DNA of 46,505 nucleotides, taken from positions 1 to 46,505 of IMG/VR virus record IMGVR_UViG_3300044838_000022, one strand, 5' to 3'. This document shows, one piece after another, positions 5,793 through 12,309 of this stretch. A program made the position numbers and the translations under genes. The notes beneath the pieces are model-generated. The model was given only the letters and a program-made list of their open reading frames with translations, did no database searches and was not told the origin of the DNA. Source of the stretch: a virus. The stretch's first letter is position 1, and every line of letters starts with the position of its first letter.

Positions 5793-6644
5793 TTACTTAG
5801 CCTCCCGAATCCTAAGAGTGTTCAGGATTTCATCGGCCCGAATTCCGAAAACGGCCTTAGCCGCAGTCTTAGAATCCGTGGCGACCGTCAGCGACGCAAA
5901 GGTCTTCCAAGCGCGTAGCCCGATCCCCCGGATGGGGTCAGTCGGATCGGCAGCATTCCGAATAATTTCCGCCAAATTGTTCGGCAGAGTTGCAATTGCA
6001 TCGGGATGCGGACGATTGACTTCGATAGCGACACTGAACCTGTCCCGAATTGCGTCGGGTAGGTCTTCCGGCTGTCCATTCATCGTCGCAATGACGTTAA
6101 ACGTTTCGCCGGGAGTAACAGTCTCGCCGGTTGGCAGAGTAATTCGCGAAATGCCCGGATCGTCCAGAATCGCATGGAAGAACGAAAGCGCGTCAGAAGA
6201 CGCTTTGTCGATTTCGTTAGCCACTAGACGATCCCCCGCGCGAAAAGCGCGCATAACCGGGCCGTCGTGCCAAACGAATTCGCCACCTTTAGGGATGAAA
6301 TGCCCGCGCAACTCTGCGCTAGGCGTCTCTTCCGTCAGGGTAATATTCCAAACGTTCTTTGGCGATCCGAGCAGATTTGCGGTTGTCGTCTTACCCGTTC
6401 CAGGGAGGCCAAAAAGAAGTAGCAGCCGAACGTGAGGCTGCACTTGCTCGACCAATTCCCATGAAGCATCCCGATAAATCGTAGGCGTCTTCTTTTTGAT
6501 CGGCGTAGGTTCTGCCGACACTGAAGGCGTAGGGGATGCTGTAACAACGGGAGAAACGGCCCGGCCGGTAACAGTAGGACACGTCCTAGCGTTATGTCCG
6601 GTCGCGTAGCAAATTCCACACTGATACGTTTTCCGTCTAAACAC
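5793..6644 (-). CDS. MoxR/CobS-type AAA+ ATPase with N-terminal zinc knuckle
   Basis: 283 aa. Residues 8-21 form a CCHC zinc knuckle (CGICYATGHNARTC). After a Pro/Thr-rich linker comes the AAA+ core: Walker A GLPGTGKT near residue 80, a Walker B-like RLVANEIDKAS, sensor-1 region IATMN, and arginine-finger region IRDRFS. It probably drives the VWA/HExxH protein encoded directly downstream. The zinc knuckle suggests nucleic acid or protein tethering, which is unusual for MoxR proteins. GTG start at 6644 after AGGGAAAGGA. An upstream TTCCCTG can pair with CAGGGAA and partly hide the ribosome-binding site, and the candidate small RNA at 2508 is complementary to it. Confidence 0.9.
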   Translation of the reverse strand: MFRRKTYQCGICYATGHNARTCPTVTGRAVSPVVTASPTPSVSAEPTPIKKKTPTIYRDASWELVEQVQPHVRLLLLFGLPGTGKTTTANLLGSPKNVWNITLTEETPSAELRGHFIPKGGEFVWHDGPVMRAFRAGDRLVANEIDKASSDALSFFHAILDDPGISRITLPTGETVTPGETFNVIATMNGQPEDLPDAIRDRFSVAIEVNRPHPDAIATLPNNLAEIIRNAADPTDPIRGIGLRAWKTFASLTVATDSKTAAKAVFGIRADEILNTLRIREAK

Positions 6645-6670
6645 TTGTAGTCCTTTCCCTGGATGAATTT

Positions 6671-6721
6671 CAGGGAACGGCCAACGGTTTTCGCTAGACG
6701 GTAAGGAAATTACACTTGAAC
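6671..6721 (+). repeat. About 50-bp repeat, upstream arm around the AAA/VWA operon
   Basis: Inverted relative to 4092-4141, with the same blocks CAGGGAACGGC, CGGTTTTCGC, AGACGGTAAGGAAA and TTGAAC. It overlaps the next inverted repeat (6712-6741), so adjacent units share repeat boundaries. Confidence 0.85.
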
Positions 6722-6741
6722 GCCTAGCTAAGTCTTTCCGC
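6712..6741 (+). repeat. Left arm of 30-bp inverted repeat around the 37-aa gene
   Basis: Reverse complement of 6891-6920 with 28 of 30 matches. It starts ACACTTGAACG and ends TCTTTCCGC. Confidence 0.9.
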
Positions 6742-6754
6742 TAGAGGTTAGAGC

Positions 6755-6868
6755 CTAGTGCCGAATGGACGGCCTATGAGTCTGGCAAGTAAGAGAACCG
6801 AGTCGAGCTAGCGGGGGTTCAATTATTCTCCCGCATTGGATACAAGCCAATTCGCGTTTGTGTTTCAT
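6755..6868 (-). CDS. 37-aa zinc-ribbon-like miniprotein
   Basis: ATG at 6868 with AGGGAAGGA 7 nt upstream; stop TAG at 6755-6757. The sequence starts MKHKRELACIQCGRI and contains CxxC near the start and CQTH near the end (C9, C12, C28, H31), a plausible single zinc site. The leader is nearly identical in layout to that of the AAA+ gene (CCAGGGAA, then GGAC, then ACAA, then start). The gene fits exactly between the arms of a 30-bp inverted repeat. It is below usual gene-calling size but well supported by ribosome-binding site, motif and context. Function unknown; a small regulator is possible. Confidence 0.55.
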   Translation of the reverse strand: MKHKRELACIQCGRIIEPPLARLGSLTCQTHRPSIRH

Positions 6869-6890
6869 TTTGTCGTCCTTCCCTGGAAAC

Positions 6891-6920
6891 GCGGAAAGAC
6901 TTAGATAGACGTTCAAGTGT
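6891..6920 (-). repeat. Right arm of 30-bp inverted repeat around the 37-aa gene
   Basis: Matches the reverse complement of 6712-6741 at 28 of 30 positions. It lies directly upstream of the ribosome-binding site of the 37-aa gene, the same geometry as 4084-4113 for the 77-aa gene. Confidence 0.9.
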
Positions 6921-7962
6921 TCTAGGTTTTCAAATATCGCACCGTAGCTAGCAAGCGTGTCCAGGCGGCCCCTATGAATCTATGGGGTCAGACGGATGGA
7001 CATTCCAGGGAAAGGCATTTTCGACGCGGAGTAAAAGAACGCGCGAATGATCCCTTCCGGGAACCTGCTAGCTCGGTTTTCAAATGTCTCGCCGGATTGA
7101 AGAACCTCCGGCCGAAACCAGATAGTAGCAAAAATCCCGGAATCGCAAGGGTGAATTTATCTCCCCCGCTCCCCCGCTCCCGCGCGAGGGACGAAAGCCA
7201 GGGATGAAAGCTTGATTCCGCGTAGCCGTGGAAAACGGTCGATAAAGCCGCTGTAAGCCTCCCTACGGCGCTGTAACCCCGAATCCGAGGGGATTACCCG
7301 TCCCGGCGGCAGGGGAGCTTAGAAACCGTCCTAAGTCCCTGAAACCCTGCGCTACTTTTCAAGCCTCTCCGCGATCCCTGAAAAAGACGCCTAATTTAAC
7401 GCTCCCTCGTGCGCGTATGCGGGCGCGCGAAGACGCCAATAAATAGCGCTATTCACGCCTAGCCTTAAACCCCCTAACGCTAGCCAATTTAACGCTACCC
7501 CATAAATGGGCATAAATGGACGATAAATACCCCGTTTTTGCGGTGTGGGAAGCACCTAAGTAAGTAGTAGGAAGGAAGTAGTGTTATTCGACCCCTTAGC
7601 TCTAGGCATTGTGCTTATATCCCGGCCGAGTCAATAACGTGCATATGAACTAATTACAATCACAATTATCCAATATGCCCATGTAAATATCTAATTACAC
7701 GTATTCGACCCCCAAATAAATACGAAATTACACGACTTATGAACTCAAGTGTAAAACCATGTATAAAATGACATCACCCCCAGTGGTACCGGAAAATATT
7801 TTGATAACACCACTGGCAGGTGGGATGGTGGGGGCCCCATAGTACAATTTATATGAAAATTTTCAGTTATAAGAATAAATTGATGTACTGAGTCATCCTA
7901 TTTGACATGCTCAGTAGCCGTATACGCTACACATCATGCAAAATACGGGCCTTCTATGCCGC
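6921..7962. other. Gene-poor intergenic control region
   Basis: No credible gene in about 1 kb. Visible elements: two near-identical copies of a 20-bp segment beginning GGTTTTCAAAT (near 6925 and 7074, same orientation); CCAGGGAAAGG near 7006 on the plus strand; AATTTAACGCT twice (about 7395 and 7487); three ATAAAT units within 30 bp (about 7502-7530); ATTCGACCCC twice (about 7586 and 7707); an inverted repeat at 7780-7816; and a second TTGACA at 7912-7917 without a clear -10. Composition shifts from GC-rich (7100-7450) to AT-rich (7600-7900). This fits a divergent control region or replication origin, but nothing proves it. Confidence 0.4.
7780..7816. repeat. Inverted repeat in the late-promoter upstream region
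   Basis: CCAGTGGT (7780-7787) and ACCACTGG (7809-7816) with a 21-bp AT-rich centre. CACC/GGTG-rich flanks continue on both sides and echo the CACCA sites at 3576 and 3623. Confidence 0.5.
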
Positions 7963-7991
7963 TTGACAGCCTTCTAGATCGGTAGTACACT
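7963..7991 (+). promoter_or_regulatory. Strong promoter of the late operon
   Basis: TTGACA at 7963-7968 and TACACT at 7986-7991, spacing 17. It is the only clear promoter before the long run of plus-strand structural genes. The predicted start is near 7998. Confidence 0.8.
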
Positions 7992-7997
7992 CATATA

Positions 7998-8100
7998 CGC
8001 GCAGAACCTTCATCCCCGAAGTCATGCGCATACAGTGGCCCTGGGGTTCGGGGTGATCCCTGGGGCCACTTAAAACCCCGTCCACCCCTCAGGAGGATTT
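7998..8100 (+). promoter_or_regulatory. Structured 5' leader of the late operon
   Basis: About 100 nt between promoter and first gene. First fold: GCGCA (7999-8003) with TGCGC (8025-8029), enclosing CTTC (8008-8011) with GAAG (8018-8021). Second fold: AGTGGCCC (8034-8041) with GGGCCACT (8063-8070) around a G-rich loop. There is no U-run after the second stem, so it is not a classical terminator. AGGAGG just before ATG 8101 is the ribosome-binding site. A regulatory or antitermination role is inferred. Confidence 0.45.
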
Positions 8101-8424
8101 ATGAAGGAAATTAAATACCTCATGACAAGTGATGAACTTCACTTGGTCGGTGTAACATATCCTTGTAGAATTGAATATGAAATAATTCCGGCACCACGAG
8201 AAGCAGTTGGTAAAGACTTTAAATTTCTTGATGCTGTTGAATACAGAGATAGACAAATTAAAAACCTAACTGCCCAACGTGACGCTTTGATGAAAGAACT
8301 AGAATTAATTATGCCTGCTGAACAGCGAGCACAGCTTCTTGAAATTAGAGAGTGGGCCGCTGCCTTTGGTCTTTCAATTTCTGAAAATGCTATGAAAGAA
8401 CTGGTAAGGAGAATTACACAATGA
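8101..8424 (+). CDS. Hypothetical protein, first gene of the late operon
   Basis: 107 aa. The N-terminal half may be a beta-rich domain (DELHLVGVTYPCRIEYEII); the second half has a helical coiled-coil-like stretch (YRDRQIKNLTAQRDALMKEL) and a short C-terminal helix. Family not recognised. AGGAGG 5-6 nt before ATG. Its stop overlaps the start of the collagen-like gene (ATGA), implying coupling. Confidence 0.65.
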   Translation: MKEIKYLMTSDELHLVGVTYPCRIEYEIIPAPREAVGKDFKFLDAVEYRDRQIKNLTAQRDALMKELELIMPAEQRAQLLEIREWAAAFGLSISENAMKELVRRITQ

Positions 8425-9026
8425 GACACCGTTTTTTACCCGCAATGGCGATTTCTTTGCTGGCGTTGTTTTTTGTCCTGATCGGAACAGCTACAGCCAC
8501 TACTAAATTTATGGTTGGGGCAAGTCAGATCAAGGACTCTGCAATTCAACTCAGGCATTTGTCTTATCCAGTTCGGTCTAAGCTAGAAGCTAAGTCTGTA
8601 ATTTCTCCAATTACTGCTCCGGTTCCTGGTCAACAGGGAATTCCTGGTGTTCAAGGAGTAATTGGCCCTAAGGGAGAACAGGGCATTCAGGGAATTCCAG
8701 GAGAAGAGGGCCAACAGGGAATTACTGGTGACCCCGGCCCTAGTGGTACGAGTAATCTTCAAACATTCAGCGTCTCAAATGTCTATGGTGGCCCTACGAC
8801 TCTGACAGCTATGTGCCCGAGTGGCATAGCTGTAAGCGGTGGATATAAAATCACATCAATGCAATCAGTAGGCAGTCTCATAGTTGGACCATTTATTACT
8901 GAAAATCATAAGTATGCCGATTATGGATGGGTCGTTAGCGGGGGAAATACCCCTGGTTACTCTTTGCTTGAGGGATATTCAATTCCAACTAATGTAATTA
9001 CTGCCTATGTTTATTGTGGAGTGTAA
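8421..9026 (+). CDS. Exported collagen-like protein
   Basis: 201 aa. A signal peptide (basic MRHR, then a hydrophobic stretch, ending near ATAT at residues 24-27) is followed by a linker QIKDSAIQLRHLS, like that seen in actinobacterial collagen-like exoproteins. Residues about 73-112 are about 13 Gly-X-Y triplets with phage-typical GPKGEQGIQG and GDPGPSG. The C-terminal 90 residues form a compact beta-rich domain with two Cys. It could be a fibre or an exported host-surface protein; the signal peptide favours export in the infected cell. The host-like architecture suggests transfer from an actinobacterium. Confidence 0.8.
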   Translation: MRHRFLPAMAISLLALFFVLIGTATATTKFMVGASQIKDSAIQLRHLSYPVRSKLEAKSVISPITAPVPGQQGIPGVQGVIGPKGEQGIQGIPGEEGQQGITGDPGPSGTSNLQTFSVSNVYGGPTTLTAMCPSGIAVSGGYKITSMQSVGSLIVGPFITENHKYADYGWVVSGGNTPGYSLLEGYSIPTNVITAYVYCGV

Positions 9027-9028
9027 TA

Positions 9029-9250
9029 ATGACCACTACCGGGCAGGAGGGAACGTTGAGCGAGCAGGAGCGCATGGAGCAGTTGCTGCGAGCAGCCGTG
9101 GATCTTGTCTCGTTCTACCGGGACGAGTCTCTGCACGAATTAGAGCCTGACGAGCCAAACGGTGACGCACACGCCCGGCAGATTCTCGGCAGCGACTTCG
9201 TGGATGCCGTGGACGCGCTTGCGGGGCCTTCAAGGAGTAGACCCCAGTGA
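9029..9250 (+). CDS. Hypothetical protein in GC-rich patch
   Basis: 73 aa, acidic. It contains SEQERMEQLLRAAVDLVSFYRDE, split here only by description, and a DFVDAVDAL helix. ATG at 9029 follows GGAG; an upstream GTG at 9014 lies within the previous gene and is not needed. GC content and codon choice are visibly higher than in neighbours and resemble high-GC actinophage genes. It overlaps the next gene by 4 nt. Family not recognised. Confidence 0.55.
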   Translation: MTTTGQEGTLSEQERMEQLLRAAVDLVSFYRDESLHELEPDEPNGDAHARQILGSDFVDAVDALAGPSRSRPQ

Positions 9251-9715
9251 GCGCGCCGCTGACAGCCGAGGAAGCCATCAAGGCGCTCACTGTCCTGTCG
9301 CTGAAATGGCAGGGCTTCCCGTCGATCCCCGGATCGTTGAAATGGTCACGTGACGGACTGGATGCGATCAGCGCCCTGCAGGCCCGCCTGCGCGAAGTGG
9401 AAGCCGATCACGAAGAACGGCGGCTGAGATGCAACGCTCGCATTGATGAACTGCTACAGCGCGCCGAGAAGGCCGAGACTGAGCGGGACAGGCTGGCCGA
9501 GGAGCTTCGCAAATCAGATAGCGAATTGCACCATACCTTTCAACACAGAAAAAGGGCCGAGGCCGAGCGGGACGAGTGGGAAAATAACGCCCACCATCAA
9601 TGGAACCAGACGGGTAAGGCCGAGGCCCGGGGTGGCCGAACTTGAAGAGGCGCTGAGGATTGCTGAAGAAAATGAGTGTATTTGCGAACCAGGGAAATTT
9701 AGGGGGTCTTTGTGA
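9247..9715 (+). pseudogene. Coiled-coil protein broken by a +1 frameshift
   Basis: The first frame runs from GTG 9247 to a stop at 9645 (132 aa) and is rich in heptad-like segments (ARLREVEADHEERRLR, ERDRLAEELRKSDSEL). At GGGG (9629-9632) one extra G shifts the frame; without it, the sequence continues with VAELEEALRIAEENE and CICEPGKF to a stop at 9715, clearly the same coiled-coil style. So the intact gene would encode about 155 aa. Either a real lesion, a read error, or programmed slippage. GC-rich like its upstream neighbour, suggesting both were acquired together. Confidence 0.6.
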
Positions 9716-9745
9716 GCAAGGTCGCACTAAAACGATGGAGGAAAA

Positions 9746-9946
9746 TTGACAGCGCAAATTGACTCACCTACTGATGATCGTCGTCATATGCCCAAAATTC
9801 GTTATGGCGCAATTTCCGCTGAGCTAAATTGTAGAAACCCTAAGCGTAGAGAGGAATTGGGGCTTCCTCCAATTCCTGAGCCGGATCAAATGGTTGAAGA
9901 GACTACTGGTACTAAATTGCCAACTCGCAGGCCAAAGAAGCGGTAA
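9746..9946 (+). CDS. 66-aa hypothetical protein
   Basis: Starts at TTG 9746 with GGAGG four nt upstream; the internal ATG at 9789 has no ribosome-binding site. The protein is charged and Pro-rich, with RNPKRREELGLPPIPEPDQ in the middle and a basic end (TRRPKKR). Its stop overlaps the next ATG (TAATG). Position just before the terminase region suggests a small accessory to DNA packaging or regulation. Family not recognised. Confidence 0.5.
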   Translation: MTAQIDSPTDDRRHMPKIRYGAISAELNCRNPKRREELGLPPIPEPDQMVEETTGTKLPTRRPKKR

Positions 9947-10476
9947 TGCCAGTAACGTCAGGACGGGGGAGGAACTGGCGAACAGATATTAAAATTCTTG
10001 ATGACGGCCAGATATTAAAGAAGTGTAATGGCCCTATGCATCAAGATGGCGGTGAGTACCTTCCTGTTGAAAGATTCCCATTCAGGCGCGCTAAAGAGCA
10101 CCCAGGTGGACGAGTGTATAAAAAGCAATATCGGCGATCCCAATGCGTTGAATGCAACAACGCAGCCAGCCGTAAGAGAAACCGAAAAGGTGATTGGGTT
10201 CCAATTACTAAATGGGCATATATTTTTCGTGAACTAGAAATATATTTTACCCAGGCTGAAATTTGTAGACGAATTGGTGTTACAGCACAGAGCTATACGA
10301 TTTGGAAGCAGGTAGCTACAAAGAATTACAAAGTAAATTCAAATGTACGCTCTATGAAAAAAGGTAGACGATCAGCTAGCTACCTAAGCAAACGTTGGCG
10401 GATGAAAAAAATTTATGTCGAGCGTGCCATAGTGCTCTTAGCTGAGATTCGGGCGCAAGGCCGCAAAGCCGCTTGA
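9946..10476 (+). CDS. Zinc-finger plus helix-turn-helix DNA-binding protein
   Basis: 176 aa. The N-terminal half has a metal site pattern: KKCNGPMH, then QCVEC about 35 residues later, as in the zinc module of some phage HNH proteins but without an HNH core. The second half holds a helix-turn-helix (FTQAEICRRIGVTAQSYTIW) and a very basic C-terminus. It lies right before an attenuator-like terminator and the terminase gene, so a packaging regulator or terminase cofactor is possible. Alternatively it is a degenerate homing-endonuclease relative. Confidence 0.6.
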   Translation: MPVTSGRGRNWRTDIKILDDGQILKKCNGPMHQDGGEYLPVERFPFRRAKEHPGGRVYKKQYRRSQCVECNNAASRKRNRKGDWVPITKWAYIFRELEIYFTQAEICRRIGVTAQSYTIWKQVATKNYKVNSNVRSMKKGRRSASYLSKRWRMKKIYVERAIVLLAEIRAQGRKAA

Positions 10477-10532
10477 CGTAGGCGTTATCCTTGGATTCGA
10501 CTGGCTCCTTGGGCGGTGTCAGTCTCGGGCAG

Positions 10533-10565
10533 AGAGGGTCGGATTTTACTCCGGCCCTCTTTCTT
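10533..10565 (+). terminator. Terminator/attenuator upstream of terminase
   Basis: AGAGGGTCGGA (10533-10543) pairs with TCCGGCCCTCT (10550-10560), an 11-bp stem with one G-U pair, followed by TTCTTT. A smaller upstream hairpin pairs GACTG with CAGTC (10498-10523). No promoter is evident between it and terL, so read-through or antitermination would be needed for late genes. Confidence 0.75.
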
Positions 10566-10677
10566 TGTAATCTCCTTATGCACGTTCAATTGAGCGCACA
10601 CGGGAGATTTACTCATTCCGGTCAAAAAGCCTGTAAAGAAGCGGCCTAGCGGATCAGCGGCAAGGGCAGTCCGTCAT

Positions 10678-12309
10678 TTGGCTCGTCCCGACGAGTGGGC
10701 GGCCGATCTAGGATTGCGCGTGGATGGGCGTCCCTTTTCGATGGATGGGGGCGAGTACATTCAACAGGTGATTCGGGACACTAGTCCCAAAATCGTCGTA
10801 AAAAAGGCCGCTCAGACGAGATTTACAATCACTTTTCTAGTCAGAACATTCCACTGGATTGTTCAGCGGCATTGGCATCACCTGTACCTGCTGCCGCTCA
10901 AAACGGGTGCTGTTCCCTTCGTGCAGAGTCGAATTGATCCAATTATTGACTCGCACCCTGATATCAAGAGCTACTTCAAGTCTGTGGACAACAGGCTCCA
11001 CAAGCAGACCATTGATGACGTAAAATTACTCATCAGAGGTACCAATGTCGAATCCGAGCTACAGGAAACTCCGGTCGATGTTGTTGTCTTTGACGAGTTT
11101 GATCGAATGGTGCAGGACTGGCTTTCTGACGCCAAGCACCGCACCGATGGGTCAAAAGTAAAAAGGCTTACATATCTGTCTACACCTACAGAGCCGGGAC
11201 AAGGGCTTGACGCCGAAGATGAGTGGTGGGCTTCAGATCAGCACCATTGGGAAATACCGTGCCCTGGGTGCAATCGGTACCAGAGTTTTAAATTTGATGA
11301 AAACTTAGTTCTTGGTAAAGATAAATTTGATTGTGAGGTTCGGTGTACCTTCTGTAAGCGAGTGTTCTCTGACGTTGAGCGCAAGGAGGCCAATAAATTT
11401 GGTCATTGGACTCCTTACAATCTCAATGGAGATTTTCGGGGTTACTACATAAATCAGTTCTCTTCTCCGACGATGGCGCTCCATGACATTATGGAGGATT
11501 GGTTCCTTGGTCAGTCTGACGTTAAAAAGCTGAAGTCGTTTTACAATCAGTCTCTTGGCGAACCTTATGCCGCTAAGGGAGATATGTTGAGCGTTCAGCT
11601 TCTTAATTCATGCATTGACCCTTCTCATCATATGGGCGGAATTCCAGTAGGCCCACTGTCAATTGGTATTGATGTAGGCCATGATGAAATTTACGTTAAG
11701 GTTGACTGTATTTCTAACCGAACAAAGCATCGGCTTCTTTATGGCCTTTGGCATTTCAAGGACACAGGCGTTAAATCTGCGTGGGAGCAGCTAGACGAGA
11801 AGGTTCTTTCAAAGCTAACCGGATGGATTTGTGTATGCGATGCCCACCCTGATAAGCGCGGTGCTCGATCCTTGTCAATTAAATACCCAGGTAAATTCTG
11901 GCTTGGGTTTGAAATGGATCGGCCAGGAACAGAAGTTGTCGCTGACTATCACCAAGTCAAGCGCGGAGAAGCTGGACGGTGCGTAATTGACAGGACGCTT
12001 GCATTTGATTCCATCCAGCATCAGTATATGACCGGACAGATTGTTCTTCCTCCTGAAGCCCCTGAACTTGGTGCCATTATGCCAAGAAAGTCATATAACG
12101 CATTTTACTATCAGATGATCCAGCAGGTTCGCGTTGAGGAAGAGAACACGAAGGCAATTATTGTGGCTCGTTGGAAGAAGAATAAAAATGCAGACCATTG
12201 GCATCATGCCGATATGTTCTCGTTCTGTGCGAGCATGAGAAAGCCAATCCTTTCAATTCCGGCAGGCATCAGCAAAGCCATGAGCGCGGCAGGGAGCCTC
12301 GCTGCATAA
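10678..12309 (+). CDS. terL: Terminase large subunit (GpA-like)
   Basis: 543 aa from TTG 10678. ATPase half: the P-loop region reads VVKKAAQTRFT, aligned with the deviant KSAQVGxT loop of GpA-type terminases but with Arg in place of Gly; Walker B is VVVFDEFD. A zinc ribbon follows (CPGCNRY then CTFCKR). Nuclease half: SIGIDVGHDE, CDAHPDKRG, and HWHHADMF supply the acidic metal ligands. Translocates and cuts DNA into procapsids. TTG 10678 has no ribosome-binding site. The frame is open upstream to 10594, and an ATT at 10615, 7 nt after GGGAGA (10602-10607), would add 21 residues of good coding sequence (MPVKKPVKKRPSG). Confidence 0.93.
   Translation: MARPDEWAADLGLRVDGRPFSMDGGEYIQQVIRDTSPKIVVKKAAQTRFTITFLVRTFHWIVQRHWHHLYLLPLKTGAVPFVQSRIDPIIDSHPDIKSYFKSVDNRLHKQTIDDVKLLIRGTNVESELQETPVDVVVFDEFDRMVQDWLSDAKHRTDGSKVKRLTYLSTPTEPGQGLDAEDEWWASDQHHWEIPCPGCNRYQSFKFDENLVLGKDKFDCEVRCTFCKRVFSDVERKEANKFGHWTPYNLNGDFRGYYINQFSSPTMALHDIMEDWFLGQSDVKKLKSFYNQSLGEPYAAKGDMLSVQLLNSCIDPSHHMGGIPVGPLSIGIDVGHDEIYVKVDCISNRTKHRLLYGLWHFKDTGVKSAWEQLDEKVLSKLTGWICVCDAHPDKRGARSLSIKYPGKFWLGFEMDRPGTEVVADYHQVKRGEAGRCVIDRTLAFDSIQHQYMTGQIVLPPEAPELGAIMPRKSYNAFYYQMIQQVRVEEENTKAIIVARWKKNKNADHWHHADMFSFCASMRKPILSIPAGISKAMSAAGSLAA

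Noticed and set aside
6974-7207. 77-aa plus-strand open frame in the intergenic region
   Set aside because: No ribosome-binding site, composition like the surrounding non-coding DNA, overlaps repeats, and its residues show no domain pattern.
7582-7640. 18-codon frame from GTG after GGAAGGAAGTA
   Set aside because: Ribosome-binding site is good but the peptide is too short and without context to claim; it could be a leader peptide.
8030-8075. tRNA-like segment with GGTTCG in the late leader
   Set aside because: The stem and loop lengths do not form a T-arm plus acceptor stem; no complete cloverleaf could be drawn.
9443-9610. Second-frame ORF starting at 9443 as a separate gene
   Set aside because: Only its tail after 9630 looks like protein coding, and it continues the upstream gene after a one-base shift; the first part is a shadow.
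10473-10502. TTGACG near the stop of the 9946 gene as a promoter for terL
   Set aside because: No TANNNT at 16-18 nt distance; the nearby TATCCT is only 7 nt away.
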